Positions 16,472 to 25,275 of a stretch of 64,000 nt of DNA are shown piece by piece (position 1 is the stretch's first letter; every line of letters starts with the position of its first letter). Source of the stretch: an uncultured Dysosmobacter sp. GTDB lineage: Bacteria; Bacillota; Clostridia; Oscillospirales; Oscillospiraceae. The notes under the pieces were generated by a model. That model had not been told where the DNA came from, ran no database searches, and was given only the letters and a program-made list of their open reading frames with translations. The DNA is taken from contig CANQPD010000005.1 in assembly GCA_947625655.1 (NCBI GenBank), positions 62,001 through 126,000 on the forward strand, written 5' to 3'. The position numbers and the translations under genes were made by a program.

Positions 16472-16730
16472 GGGTGAGGCCTCCTCTCCGCCGTCACGGC
16501 ACATGAATCTATAATAACCATCCTATTATAGCAGAAAAGGTACGGCAGGTAAAGAAAAATTCTTTCCGGCGGAACGGGAGGGGCCGGGGCGGGGAGCGGA
16601 CGCCAAAAAACGGGGCGGATGGCATCCGCCCCGAGCCGCTTTCTCCGTCCCGCCCGGGACGGCGGAAAGCCTCCTGCCTGTTGGGCAGGGGGCTTTCCAT
16701 AGAGGGGAGAGTGATGAAAGGACAGGGATA
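16472..16730. other. Intergenic region between recJ and the SNF transporter
   Basis: No ORF supported. It contains the recJ leader (a TATAAT-like cctattatagc near 16522-16532) and the terminator region of the upstream transporter gene. Confidence 0.5.
16604..16633 (-). terminator. Intrinsic terminator after the SNF transporter
   Basis: In the minus direction the stem CGGGGCGGATG / CATCCGCCCCG is followed by TTTTTTGG. A second large hairpin (16665-16699) lies between it and the stop codon. Confidence 0.8.
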
Positions 16731-18152
16731 TCAGCCGATGCTGCTGCCGGTGATCAGGAAGTAGGCGGCACCGCCGATCAGGGCCACCAGGGCCAGGAAG
16801 CAGTAGCCGTACTTGCCCAGGGGATAGAACCAGCTGGCAATATCCTTCTTGCCCGCGGCGCGGCCTTCGTTGACAGCGTCCATGGCGGTCTCCTTCTTGA
16901 GGATCCAGAAGAACATGACGCCCGCCAGCACAGCGCCCAGGGGGCAGATGAACACGGACACCAGATCCATCCACTGAGAGGTCCAGGGCTGGATCATGAC
17001 AGAGACAATGGCGCCGATCACGCCGATCACGGCGACAGCGGGGATACGGCCCATGTGCAGCTTCTCCTGCAGGAAGGCCACGGGAGCCTCATACAGGTTG
17101 ACGATGGAGCTGAGGCCGGCAAACAGGACGGCGACAAAGAAGATGATGCCGACGATGCGGCCGCCAGCCATGCCGTTGAGCACGTTGGGCAGATACACGA
17201 ACATCAGGCCCGGGCCGGAGGTGGAGGGCTCCATGCCGCCGGCGGCCATGGCGGGCAGAATGACGATCATGGCCAGCAGGGCGGCCAGAGTGTCAAACAG
17301 CGCCACATTGCGGGCGGAGGAGGGGATGTCCTCGTTCTTGGGCAGATAGGAGCCGTAGATCACGGAGCCGTTGCCGGCGACGGACAGGGAGAAGAACGCC
17401 TGGCCGAAGGCAAACAGCCAAACTTCCCAGTTCAGCAGGCCGGCGGGGTTCAGGGTGAAGATGTACTTGTAGCCATCGGAAGCGCCGGGCAGGGTGGCGA
17501 TGTAGATGGCCAGGGCCACGAACAGGAAGAACAGCACGGGCATCATGATCTTGTTGGCCTTCTCAATGCCGCCGGCAACGCCCATGGCCATGATGACCAG
17601 GGAGATGACCAGGCCGATGATCTGCCAAACGCCGTTGCCGATGCCGAAGACGCCGTTGCTGGCCATCATGCCGATGGCCTCGCCCAGGGAAGCGGCCTCG
17701 GGAGCGGCGGCGCCGAAGGTGCCGCCGATGACGTTCATGTCCTGGCCCATGGCGTACAGGCCGCCGGAAATGCTCATCCAGGTGTACTTGAAGATCCAGC
17801 CCAGCACCACGGTATAGCCGATGGCCAGCATCATGGCGCCGATGATGGGGATGGCGCCGATCAGCTCGCCGGACTTCTTATTGCCGGTGCGCTCCTCGGT
17901 GCACATGCCGAAGGCGCCCACGGGGCCGGCCCCGGCCCGGCGGCCGAGGGCGAACTCCTCAATCACGCCGGAGGCGCCGATCAGGACGACGAAGATGAAG
18001 TAGGGGATCAGGAAGGTCAGGCCGCCGTAGCGGGAGACCATGATGGGGAAGCGCCAAATGTTGCCCATGCCGACGGCGGAGCCGATGCAGGCCAGGATAA
18101 AGCCCCATTTGCTCTTAAAGCCGTCGCGGGTCTGCAGGGTGTTGTCTGCCAT
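16731..18152 (-). CDS. Sodium-dependent amino-acid transporter, SNF (NSS) family
   Basis: 473 aa with about 12 membrane segments. The N-terminus is diagnostic: GFILACIGSAVGMGNIWRFP is the Na+/substrate site of LeuT-fold neurotransmitter:sodium symporters, followed by GGLTFLIPYFIFVVLIG. FFSLSVAGNGSVIYGSYLPK corresponds to TM6. The symporter imports an amino acid with sodium. It lies directly after a tryptophanase-family gene, as TnaB-type or TnaT-type permeases often do, so tryptophan or a related amino acid is the likely substrate (inference; TnaT of Symbiobacterium is the family precedent). The ATG at 18152 has GGAGGG before it. A hairpin in the 195-base gap after the lyase gene may reduce its expression. 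Confidence 0.9.
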   Translation of the reverse strand: MADNTLQTRDGFKSKWGFILACIGSAVGMGNIWRFPIMVSRYGGLTFLIPYFIFVVLIGASGVIEEFALGRRAGAGPVGAFGMCTEERTGNKKSGELIGAIPIIGAMMLAIGYTVVLGWIFKYTWMSISGGLYAMGQDMNVIGGTFGAAAPEAASLGEAIGMMASNGVFGIGNGVWQIIGLVISLVIMAMGVAGGIEKANKIMMPVLFFLFVALAIYIATLPGASDGYKYIFTLNPAGLLNWEVWLFAFGQAFFSLSVAGNGSVIYGSYLPKNEDIPSSARNVALFDTLAALLAMIVILPAMAAGGMEPSTSGPGLMFVYLPNVLNGMAGGRIVGIIFFVAVLFAGLSSIVNLYEAPVAFLQEKLHMGRIPAVAVIGVIGAIVSVMIQPWTSQWMDLVSVFICPLGAVLAGVMFFWILKKETAMDAVNEGRAAGKKDIASWFYPLGKYGYCFLALVALIGGAAYFLITGSSIG

Positions 18153-18237
18153 AGTTTTCCCTCCAATTTTAAATTTCTCTATTCCGCGGCACGCCGGAGG
18201 CGGGCCGCCGGTCACACGTTTGCAGAGATGAAAAGAA

Positions 18238-18278
18238 GGACGCCCGCGGAAGCCTATTTAGTTTCCGCGGGCGTTTTG
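18238..18278 (-). terminator. Hairpin between the lyase and transporter genes
   Basis: A GC-rich stem, ACGCCCGCGGAA with TTCCGCGGGCGT, loop about 14 bases, followed in the minus direction by CCTTCTTTTC. The weak T run suggests partial termination, which would set transporter level below lyase level. Confidence 0.55.
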
Positions 18279-18346
18279 TCCTTTTCTCCTGCGCTCTTTC
18301 CACGCGGCGCAGGTTACGCAAGATTATAGGGTCTCAGAGGGGAGGA

Positions 18347-19993
18347 TTACTTCTCCTCGTTGGGGTAGGGTTCCAGGAAGGCGTGGAAGTGACGCATGGG
18401 CAGGTTGTGGCCCCAGACGATGCGCATGTTGGGGATGCTCTCCCGGTCCTCATACAGGGCCTTGACAGCGGCGATGACATAGTCCAGGTGCTCCTGGGTC
18501 AGGCGGCTGCGGTCAATGGCAAAGCGGACCACGTTGGCCAGCTCTGCCTGCTGCTCGGGGGTCTTCAGGTCATACTCCATGGAGTAGTCACCCAGCTCGG
18601 ACACACGGATGCCGTAGCGGCGGATCAGCTCCAGGGAGAAGCCCTCGCCGGCGAAGGTGTCATGGCCCCGCTTGCCGTCGAAGAACTCGTCCATGTTGAT
18701 GTACACGGCATGGCCGCCGGCGGGCAGCACCACGCCCTTGACGCCGGCCTTGTAGAAGCCCTCGGCCAGGTAGTTGCACTGGGCCACGCGCTCGTTCATG
18801 TAGTTGAAGTCGCAGGACTCATACAGGCCCACGGCCAGCGCCATGATGTCGCGGCCGCTCATACCGCCGTAGGAGTCGTTGCCGTAGCAGGAGATCTGCT
18901 TCACCTTCAGCAGGACGCCCACGTCGGTCTTGACGGAGCCGTCCTCGTTGAAGTCGGAGAACTTCTGCCAGAACAGGCCCTTGTCCCGGAAGGCCAGCAT
19001 GCCGCCCATGTTGGCGTGGCCGTCCTTCTTGGCGGACATGGTGAAGCCGTCGCAGTAGGAGAACATCTCGGTGGCGATCTCGGCGATGGACTTGTCGGCA
19101 TAGCCCTCTTCATTCATCTTGATGAAGTAGCAGTTCTCCGCCCAGCGGGCCACGTCGAAGATCAGGGGGATGTCATACTTGTGGGCCACGCGGTTGATCT
19201 CCCGGATGTTGGCCATGGAGACGGCCTGGCCGCAGATGGGGTTGTTGGTGATGCAGGTGAAGATCAGGGGCACGTTCTCGGGACCGACGGTCTGGATCAG
19301 CTGCTCCAGCTTCTCAATGTCCATGTTGCCCTTGAACGGGTTCTTCTCGTACCTGCCGCCCTCGGGTACCTGGTACAGGATCTCCTTGTGGTACAGGTTG
19401 CGGGGCACGGAGCCCATCTGCTTGATGTTGCCCTCGGTGGTGTCGAAGTGGCCGTTGGAGGGGATGGTGAAGACCTTGCCGGGATGGCGCTGGGCCAGGA
19501 TCTTCTTCACGATCTCCATCAGGACGGACTCAGCGGCACGGCCCTGCTGGATGATGAAGCTGTTGGGACGCTCCATCTGCGCGGCGCCGCCGTTGAACAG
19601 GCCGCCCTCATACTCGCAGAGGTAGACCTCGTCCATCATCTTCTCCACATCGCGGCAGTCGGTGCGGACCAGGTCGATGATCTTCTTCCAGTTCTTCTCG
19701 CCGCCGCGCTCAAAGATGTCGCGGAAGGTGTCCAGCAGGACATAGTAGCCGGTGTTGCGGCCATAGGCCTCGTCGCCCAGGAACAGGGACGCCCACTGCT
19801 GGTTGGTCATGGCGGTGGTGCCGGAGTCGGACAGCATGTCCACGGTCAGCATGCCGGAGGGGAAGGCGAACTCGTTGTAGTGGGTGGCCTTCAGGGCGCG
19901 CTCGCGCTGCTCGACGGTGACATTGGGAATGTCACGGACGGCAAAGGTGAAGTGATGGGGGGCGGGAACGTTCAGGGGATACTCTTTAGACAT
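18347..19993 (-). CDS. Tryptophanase/tyrosine phenol-lyase family beta-eliminating lyase
   Basis: 548 aa PLP enzyme. Family landmarks are HYNEFAFPSGMLTVDMLSDSG, TAMTNQQWASLFLGDEAYGR, FTIPSNGHFDTTEGNIKQMG, TCITNNPICGQAVSMANIRE, the Asp of FDVARWAENCYFIK, and the PLP lysine region SAKKDGHANMGG (Lys 322/323). Such enzymes split Trp to indole, or Tyr to phenol, plus pyruvate and ammonia. It is about 80 residues longer than E. coli TnaA (471 aa), with extra sequence around LCEYEGGLFNGGAAQMER and near the C-terminus. PICGQ replaces the usual AGGQP, and GHAN the usual residues after KKD, so the substrate is uncertain. ridA upstream (which removes reactive iminoacids released by PLP lyases) and the downstream transporter support amino-acid catabolism. 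GGAGG precedes the ATG. Confidence 0.88.
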   Translation of the reverse strand: MSKEYPLNVPAPHHFTFAVRDIPNVTVEQRERALKATHYNEFAFPSGMLTVDMLSDSGTTAMTNQQWASLFLGDEAYGRNTGYYVLLDTFRDIFERGGEKNWKKIIDLVRTDCRDVEKMMDEVYLCEYEGGLFNGGAAQMERPNSFIIQQGRAAESVLMEIVKKILAQRHPGKVFTIPSNGHFDTTEGNIKQMGSVPRNLYHKEILYQVPEGGRYEKNPFKGNMDIEKLEQLIQTVGPENVPLIFTCITNNPICGQAVSMANIREINRVAHKYDIPLIFDVARWAENCYFIKMNEEGYADKSIAEIATEMFSYCDGFTMSAKKDGHANMGGMLAFRDKGLFWQKFSDFNEDGSVKTDVGVLLKVKQISCYGNDSYGGMSGRDIMALAVGLYESCDFNYMNERVAQCNYLAEGFYKAGVKGVVLPAGGHAVYINMDEFFDGKRGHDTFAGEGFSLELIRRYGIRVSELGDYSMEYDLKTPEQQAELANVVRFAIDRSRLTQEHLDYVIAAVKALYEDRESIPNMRIVWGHNLPMRHFHAFLEPYPNEEK

Positions 19994-20145
19994 AATACTT
20001 TACCTCCATATATTGGCGTTTGTCGCCTTGATTTTTTGGAGATACCCCGGTCGTCGAAAGCAGGGTTCCCAGGCCCCGCCTTGCGCCTAGCGGACAGTAT
20101 CAGTGCGCGGATCAAAGAGAATGTGCCGGGTCCATGGGGCCTTGC

Positions 20146-20523
20146 TTACAGCGCGGCGATGACCTCGATTTCCACCAGGGCGTCCTTGGGCAGGCGGGCG
20201 ACCTCCACGGCGGAACGGGCGGGGAAGCTGCCCTCGGTGAAGAAGGTGGCGTACACCTCGTTCATGGCGCCGAAGTTGTTCATGTCGCTGAGGAACACCG
20301 TGGTCTTGATCACGCTGTCCATGGTGAGGCCGGCCTCTTCCAGGATGGCCTTCACGTTGGTCAGGGACTGGCGGGTCTGGGCCTGGATCCCCTCCGGGAA
20401 AGCGCCGGTGGCGGGATCGATGGGCAGCTGCCCGGAGGTGATCACAAGGCCCTCGGTCTTGACGGCCTGGGCATACGGCCCGATGGCCGCAGGGGCCTTG
20501 GCCGTGTTCACAATGCTTTTCAT
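20146..20523 (-). CDS. ridA: RidA family enamine/imine deaminase
   Basis: 125 aa, the usual length. Markers are AKAPAAIGPYAQAVKTEGLV, SGQLPIDPATG, TRQSLTNVKAILEEAGL, FFTEGSFPARSAVEVARLPK with the catalytic-site Arg, and the closing EIEVIAA. RidA hydrolyses 2-aminoacrylate and similar intermediates that PLP-dependent lyases release, protecting other PLP enzymes. It is the first gene of a unit with the tryptophanase-family lyase, which makes 2-aminoacrylate as an intermediate, so the pairing is chemically logical. AAAAGGAGG precedes the ATG, and a strong promoter lies 33 bases upstream. Confidence 0.95.
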   Translation of the reverse strand: MKSIVNTAKAPAAIGPYAQAVKTEGLVITSGQLPIDPATGAFPEGIQAQTRQSLTNVKAILEEAGLTMDSVIKTTVFLSDMNNFGAMNEVYATFFTEGSFPARSAVEVARLPKDALVEIEVIAAL

Positions 20524-20555
20524 TGGCTGCGCCTCCTTTTCGTTTTTGCGAGACG

Positions 20556-20584
20556 ATTTTATCAGAATTATAAAAATTTGTCAA
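20556..20584 (-). promoter_or_regulatory. Sigma-A promoter for ridA-lyase-transporter
   Basis: On the minus strand TTGACA (20584-20579) and TAAAAT (20561-20556) are separated by 17 bases, close to the sigma-A consensus and 33 bases before the ridA start. Confidence 0.85.
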
Positions 20585-20671
20585 GGCAATATCCGGCCTA
20601 AATTATTCGATTTGTACGAATTCACATTTTTTAATTGAAAAATTGTGTCAATTATATATAAATACCTTTGA

Positions 20672-20695
20672 GAAAAAGTGAGAAACTTTTCTCTT
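20672..20695. promoter_or_regulatory. Candidate operator between divergent promoters
   Basis: The inverted repeat GAGAAAAAG-tgagaaa-CTTTTCTC lies between the ridA promoter and the regulator promoter, in a strongly AT-rich stretch. It is a plausible binding site for the divergently encoded YheO/DauR-like regulator. This is inference from position and symmetry only. Confidence 0.5.
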
Positions 20696-20714
20696 CAAAA
20701 TGAGAATTTTTTCT

Positions 20715-20744
20715 TTGACAAAGAAAGAACCTGTATTATATAAT
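20715..20744 (+). promoter_or_regulatory. Sigma-A promoter for the YheO-like regulator
   Basis: TTGACA (20715-20720) and TATAAT (20739-20744) with an 18-base spacer; both boxes are perfect consensus. It lies 68 bases upstream of the regulator's ATG. Confidence 0.9.
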
Positions 20745-20811
20745 GGTATCAGTCCCCCTGGGCACAAGAAATCGCGTCCCCCCACTTTATATATGAAAAT
20801 GAGGTGAGCCT

Positions 20812-21522
20812 ATGCCCAGTGTTCCCAACGCTTTGCTGCAGCAGTATGTGAAACTGACGGAATTTCTCGGGCAGGTCCTGGGGCCGTCCTACGAAGTCGC
20901 ACTGCACGACCTGACCAACAAGGAGCGCTCCATCATCGCCATCGCCAACAACCACATCAGCGGGCGGGAGATCGGCGCGCCCCTGACCAATATGGCCCTG
21001 AGCATTTTGAAGGACAAGAGCTACGAGACCTCGGACTACCGGCTGCACTATTACGGCGTGGCCGTCAACGGCAAGGATCTCCAGTCCAGCACCTTTTTCA
21101 TCAAGGACCGCGGGCGGCTTGTGGGCATGCTGTGCATCAATTTTGACGACAGCCGCTACCGGGAGATCAGCAACCAGATCATGGGGCTGTGCCATCCCGA
21201 TATTTTCTGGGAGGGCATTCTCTCCCGCGCCAGCGAAAGCGCGGGCAGCGCCAACCCCGCCGTCCCCCTTAAGCCGGAGCGGTTCGGAAACTCCACGGAG
21301 GCCGTGGCGGCGGACGCCATCAACCGGGAGCTGGAGCATCTTGGCGTGACGGCGGACCGGCTGACCTCCGAGGAGCGCCTGCGGATCATCTCGGTTCTGG
21401 ACGCCGACGGCATTTTCCTGCTCAAGGGCGCGGTGAAGGACGTGGCCGCGGGGCTCCACTGCTCCCAGGCCAGCGTTTACCGCTATCTCTCCCAGCTGAA
21501 AAACGACGACGAGACACCGTGA
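20812..21522 (+). CDS. PAS-like/HTH transcriptional regulator, YheO/DauR family
   Basis: 236 aa. The N-terminal YheO PAS-like sensor spans about residues 10-120 (LGQVLGPSYEVALHDLTN, SIIAIANNHISGREIGAPLT, STFFIKDRGRLVGMLCINFD). A C-terminal HTH at about 185-230 reads ERLRIISVLDADGIFLLKGA and VAAGLHCSQASVYRYLSQLK. DauR, a member, represses D-arginine catabolism and senses its ligand through the PAS-like domain. The gene is divergent from ridA-lyase-transporter and shares a 288-base regulatory region with it, so it most likely controls that unit in response to an amino acid or its imine. GAGGTG lies before the ATG. Confidence 0.88.
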   Translation: MPSVPNALLQQYVKLTEFLGQVLGPSYEVALHDLTNKERSIIAIANNHISGREIGAPLTNMALSILKDKSYETSDYRLHYYGVAVNGKDLQSSTFFIKDRGRLVGMLCINFDDSRYREISNQIMGLCHPDIFWEGILSRASESAGSANPAVPLKPERFGNSTEAVAADAINRELEHLGVTADRLTSEERLRIISVLDADGIFLLKGAVKDVAAGLHCSQASVYRYLSQLKNDDETP

Positions 21523-21713
21523 CCGTCTGCCGCATATAGCGGAAAGCGGGCGGCAGCCGCCCGCTTTTCCCTTGAACGGGGGGAGGACGCCATGTTGATC
21601 CGGCCGGCAGCTCCGGCCCGGGCGGCAGCCGCGTCCGGCCCCTTCTCTGCATCCAGGACGACCCGCCCGCCGGGGCGGGCTGTATTTATTCATATAAAAG
21701 GAGGAAGAGTCCC

Positions 21714-22364
21714 TTGATCCGGGAATATCTGCGCCGTCTGCTGATCCTTTTGGGCGGGCTGGCGGTCAGCGCCGTGGGCATCACCATGATGCTGCAGGCC
21801 AACGTGGGGCTGGAGCCCTGGAGCGTTTTGCAGCAGGGCATGTCCAAGACCTTCGGCATCACCTACGGCACCGCCGCCATGATCGTGGGCGCGGCGGTCA
21901 TCGCCATCGCCTTCCTCTGCGGGGAGAGCTTTGGCCTGGGCACCCTGGCCAACATTTTCATCTGTCCCATGTTTATCGACATCCTGCTGTATCTGGACCG
22001 CATCCCCCTGATGGAGGCCCTGCCCTCCGGCGTGGCCATGCTGCTGGCGGGCATGGAGCTGCTGGCCCTGGGCACCTGGCTGTACATGAAAAGCGCCCTG
22101 GGCTCCGGCCCCCGGGACGCCCTGATGGTGGTCCTGGCCCGGAAGACCCGCCGGTCCGTGGGCTTCTGCCGCTCCTCCGTGGAGCTGCTGGCCATTTTCA
22201 TCGGCTGGCGGCTGGGGGGACAGGTGGGCGTGGGCACCGTCATCTCCGCCGTGGGCATCGGGACGCTGTTCAACCTGAACTTCGCCCTGCTCCGCTTCCG
22301 GGCGGCGGACGTCCACCAGGAAAATCTGGCGGAGACGCTGCAGCGGCTCCGCGGCAAGGTGTAA
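21714..22364 (+). CDS. YczE/YitT-like integral membrane protein
   Basis: 216 aa with five to six membrane segments: LLILLGGLAVSAVGITMMLQ, GTAAMIVGAAVIAIAFLCGE, LANIFICPMFIDILLYL, GVAMLLAGMELLALGTWLYM and GTVISAVGIGTLFNLNF. Motifs NVGLEPWSVLQQGMSKTFGI and ALGSGPRDALMVVL are typical of the YczE/YyaS branch. Function in the family is unknown. The start is a TTG at 21714, nine bases after AAAAGGAGG. It is followed by a terminator, so it is a single-gene unit. The 190 bases before it contain no other feature apart from short GC-rich repeats. Confidence 0.82.
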   Translation: MIREYLRRLLILLGGLAVSAVGITMMLQANVGLEPWSVLQQGMSKTFGITYGTAAMIVGAAVIAIAFLCGESFGLGTLANIFICPMFIDILLYLDRIPLMEALPSGVAMLLAGMELLALGTWLYMKSALGSGPRDALMVVLARKTRRSVGFCRSSVELLAIFIGWRLGGQVGVGTVISAVGIGTLFNLNFALLRFRAADVHQENLAETLQRLRGKV

Positions 22365-22368
22365 AACC

Positions 22369-22407
22369 TCCCCGCCGGACCTTTCGGTCCGGCGGGGTTC
22401 TCTTTTT
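22369..22407 (+). terminator. Intrinsic terminator after the YczE-like gene
   Basis: The stem CCCCGCCGGACC-tttc-GGTCCGGCGGGG is followed by TTCTCTTTTT. Confidence 0.9.
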
Positions 22408-22478
22408 ATCCCCCACCGCCTGTCATGAATGTCCGCTTTCCCTCATAAAATCTGACAACGCTGCAAAGGGGGATCACC

Positions 22479-23600
22479 ATGAAAAAACTGATCGCACTGC
22501 TGTGCGCCATCCTGGCGCTGGGGACCAGCGCCCGCGCCGTGGAGGTGGCCGCGCCGTCGGCCCTGCTGATGGAGAAGGAGACGGGGACCGTCCTCTTCGC
22601 CAAAAACGAGCACGAAAAGCTGGAGCCCGCCAGCGTCACCAAGGTCATGACGCTGCTTTTGACCATGGAGGCCATCGACAGCGGCCAGCTGAGCTATGAC
22701 ACCGTGGTCATCGCCTCCGCCCACGCCTGCTCTATGGGCGGCAGCCAGATCTGGCTGAAGGAGAACGAGCAGATGACGGTGGACGACATGCTGAAGGCCG
22801 TCTGCGTGGTCTCCGCCAACGACTGCGCCGTGGCTCTGGCGGAGCAGATCGCCGGCAGCGAGGACGCCTTTGTGGAGCGAATGAACCAGCGGGCCAGGGA
22901 GCTGGGCATGAACGACACCACTTTCAAAAACGCCTGCGGCCTGCCGGCGGCGGGCCATGTCACCTCCGCCCACGACATCGCCCTGATGAGCCGGGAGCTG
23001 ATTTTGAACCACCCGGACATCCGCCGGTACACCACCATCTGGATGGACACCCTGCGGGACGGCCAGTCCTCTCTGGTGAACACCAACAAGCTGGTGCGGT
23101 TTTACGAGGGCACTACCGGGCTGAAGACCGGCTCCACCGACGCCGCCGGGTACTGCATCTCCGCCACGGCGGAGCGGGAGGGGATGGAGCTGATCTCCGT
23201 GATCATGAAGGGCACTACCTCCGCCCAGCGCTTTGAGGACGCCAAGGCCCTGCTGAGCTACGGCTTTTCCGCCTACGCCCTGAAGACCGTCACGCCGGAG
23301 ACGCCCTTGAAGCCGGTCATCGTGAACCTGGGCACCCAGGCCACGGTGCAGCCGGTGCTGGGGGAGGGCGGCGCCCTGCTGCTGGAAAAATCCAAGGCCG
23401 GCGATCTGCGGCAGTCCGTCACCCTGCCGGAGGCCGTAGACGCGCCGGTGGCCAGGGGCGATGTGCTGGGCGCCCTGACAGTCACCTCCGGCGAGGAAGT
23501 GGTGGCGGAGATCCCCCTCGTCGCCGGGGAGGAGGTCCCCCGGATCACCTATGGCCAGATGCTGCTGCGGCTGCTGCAGACCGCTTTTTTGTCGGATTGA
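22479..23600 (+). CDS. dacF: D-alanyl-D-alanine carboxypeptidase, S11 family (DacF-like)
   Basis: 373 aa exported penicillin-binding protein. The signal peptide is MKKLIALLCAILALGTSARA. Catalytic motifs are SVTK (PASVTKVMTLLLTMEAI), SAND (VVSANDCAVALAEQ) and KTGST. The C-terminal domain (about 255-360) is the usual beta-rich PBP5_C fold with a membrane-proximal end. The enzyme trims the terminal D-Ala from peptidoglycan pentapeptide and so limits cross-linking; DacF in B. subtilis acts in forespore cortex. The forespore role is inferred from the family and from the many spore genes nearby. AAAGGGGGA precedes the ATG. Confidence 0.92.
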   Translation: MKKLIALLCAILALGTSARAVEVAAPSALLMEKETGTVLFAKNEHEKLEPASVTKVMTLLLTMEAIDSGQLSYDTVVIASAHACSMGGSQIWLKENEQMTVDDMLKAVCVVSANDCAVALAEQIAGSEDAFVERMNQRARELGMNDTTFKNACGLPAAGHVTSAHDIALMSRELILNHPDIRRYTTIWMDTLRDGQSSLVNTNKLVRFYEGTTGLKTGSTDAAGYCISATAEREGMELISVIMKGTTSAQRFEDAKALLSYGFSAYALKTVTPETPLKPVIVNLGTQATVQPVLGEGGALLLEKSKAGDLRQSVTLPEAVDAPVARGDVLGALTVTSGEEVVAEIPLVAGEEVPRITYGQMLLRLLQTAFLSD

Positions 23601-23645
23601 CCCAAAGTCCCGGGTGTTTTTCCACGGATCCCCGACGGTTTTCTC

Positions 23646-23674
23646 TTGCCGGGGCCTGCTGGAAATGATATACT
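23646..23674 (+). promoter_or_regulatory. Sigma-A promoter for pgi
   Basis: TTGCCG (23646-23651) and TATACT (23669-23674), 17-base spacer, 57 bases before the pgi ATG. Confidence 0.75.
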
Positions 23675-23730
23675 CTCCTCAATAGAGGATGGGCCCCAGG
23701 CCCATCGCAAAGGAAAGGACGATACATAAG

Positions 23731-25065
23731 ATGTTGGATGTCAAGCTGTTTGAGATGCGGAGCTTTCTGCCCCTGCCCTATGAGGAGGCCCTCGCCCCCC
23801 GCCTGAAGCGGGCCCAGGAGAAGCTGCAGACCGGTTCCGGCGCCGGCGGCGAGTTCACCGGCTGGGTCCACCTGCCCCGGGATTACGACAAGGAGGAGTT
23901 CAGCCGCATCCAGGCCGCCGCCCGGAAGATCCAGGGCGATTCCCAGGCGCTGGTGGTCATCGGCATCGGCGGCAGCTATCTGGGCGCCCGGGGCGTCATC
24001 GACTGCCTGTGCTCCCCCAACTACAACCTGAAAAAGAAGAACACCCCCAACGTCTATTTCATCGGCAACGGCCTGTCCGCCGACGCCCTGCAGGAGACGC
24101 TGGATCTGGTGGCGGACGTGGACTTCTCCGTCAACGTCATCTCCAAATCCGGCACCACCACCGAGCCCGCCGTGGCCTTCCGCTTCTTCCGGGAGGCACT
24201 GGAGAAGAAGTACGGCAAGGAGAACGCCGGAGAGCGCATCTACGCCACCACCGACAAGGCCCGGGGCGCGCTGAAGTCCCTGGCGGACGCTGAGGGCTGG
24301 GAGACCTTCGTGGTGCCCGACGAGATCGGCGGCCGTTACTCCGTGCTGACCGCCGTGGGCCTGCTGCCCATTGCCGTGGCCGGCGTGGATATCGAGGCCC
24401 TGATGGGGGGCGCGGCTCAGATGATGGACGTATGCGCCAACGGCTCCTACGACTGCCCCGCCTGGAAGTACGCCGCCACCCGCTATGAGCTGTACCGCTC
24501 CGGCCGGCCCATCGAGCTGCTGGCCTGCTACGACCCCGCCTTCCGCTTTATGAGCGAGTGGTGGAAGCAGCTCTACGGCGAGAGCGAGGGCAAGGACGGC
24601 AAGGGCCTGTTCCCCGCCAGCGTGGACTTTACCGCCGACCTGCACTCCATGGGCCAGTACATCCAGGAGGGCAAGCGGCTGATGTTTGAGACCGTGGTGC
24701 GCCTGGGCGCCTCCAACGGCCAGCTGTACGTCCCCCGGGACGAGGCCGACGGCGACGGGCTGAACTTCCTGGCCGGGAAGCCCATGGACTTCATCCGGGA
24801 CCGGGCCATGGAGGGCACCCTGCTGGCCCACACCGAGGGCGGCGTGCCCAACATCATCGTGGAGGCCGACGGCAAGACCCCGGAGGCCCTGGGCCAGCTG
24901 ATCTACTTCTTCGAGTACGCCTGCGGCCTGTCCGGCTACCTGCTGGACGTGAACCCCTTCGACCAGCCCGGCGTGGAGGCCTATAAGAAGAACATGTTCG
25001 CCCTCCTGGGCAAGCCTGGGTATGAAGACCGGAAGGCCGAGCTGGAGGCAAAGCTGAACAAGTAA
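23731..25065 (+). CDS. pgi: Glucose-6-phosphate isomerase
   Basis: 444 aa. It has [16 protein letters not shown], the phosphate-binding [34 protein letters not shown], and a late [19 protein letters not shown] with the catalytic His region. The enzyme interconverts glucose-6-phosphate and fructose-6-phosphate in glycolysis. The ATG at 23731 is chosen because AAAGGA precedes it and family members begin near MLDVKLFE; 14 codons are open upstream. The last 55 bases (25011-25065, encoding [17 protein letters not shown]) recur at 25221-25275 behind a hairpin-rich insert. Confidence 0.95.
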   Translation: MLDVKLFEMRSFLPLPYEEALAPRLKRAQEKLQTGSGAGGEFTGWVHLPRDYDKEEFSRIQAAARKIQGDSQALVVIGIGGSYLGARGVIDCLCSPNYNLKKKNTPNVYFIGNGLSADALQETLDLVADVDFSVNVISKSGTTTEPAVAFRFFREALEKKYGKENAGERIYATTDKARGALKSLADAEGWETFVVPDEIGGRYSVLTAVGLLPIAVAGVDIEALMGGAAQMMDVCANGSYDCPAWKYAATRYELYRSGRPIELLACYDPAFRFMSEWWKQLYGESEGKDGKGLFPASVDFTADLHSMGQYIQEGKRLMFETVVRLGASNGQLYVPRDEADGDGLNFLAGKPMDFIRDRAMEGTLLAHTEGGVPNIIVEADGKTPEALGQLIYFFEYACGLSGYLLDVNPFDQPGVEAYKKNMFALLGKPGYEDRKAELEAKLNK

Positions 25066-25275
25066 TATCTGCGTCCTTCAGGGCAGGGCTTGCCCAGGAG
25101 ACGCCGCTTGTGCGGCGTACGAGCGTTTTGCCGCAGGCAAAACCTCGAACCTGCCGGAATTCATTTCCGGCAGGTTGGTAAAATCAGAGGGGCCCCCATG
25201 CGGCCCGCCGCATGGGGAGGCAAGCCTGGGTACGAGGCCCGGAAGGCCGAGCTGGAGGCAAAGCTGAACAAGTGA
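25011..25275 (+). repeat. Duplicated pgi 3' end flanking a hairpin-rich insert
   Basis: 25011-25065 (the pgi tail) and 25221-25275 match over 55 bases with about four differences, including TAA versus TGA as stop. The 155 bases between them carry four near-perfect hairpins: ACGCCGC/GCGGCGT (25101-25118), GTTTTGCC/GGCAAAAC (25125-25143), AACCTGCCGGAA/TTCCGGCAGGTT (25148-25176) and CCCCATGCGG/CCGCATGGGG (25194-25217). The downstream copy lies at the end of an open frame from 25090, but that frame has no ribosome-binding site and is not called as a gene. The structure looks like an insertion that regenerated the gene end. Confidence 0.85.

Noticed and set aside
19994-20145. TnaC-like leader peptide before the tryptophanase-family gene
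   Set aside because: The only short minus-strand frame seen encodes MDPAHSL without Trp, and there is no Pro-rich stalling motif or boxA-like site.
18383-20638. 751-codon open frame opposite the tryptophanase-family gene
   Set aside because: It is the antisense shadow of a well-supported PLP enzyme in GC-rich DNA; composition is Val/His/Gly-rich with no domain.
25090-25275. 61 aa frame after pgi ending [17 protein letters not shown]
   Set aside because: It has no ribosome-binding site. The similarity to Pgi comes only from the duplicated 55 bases, so it is treated as a repeat.
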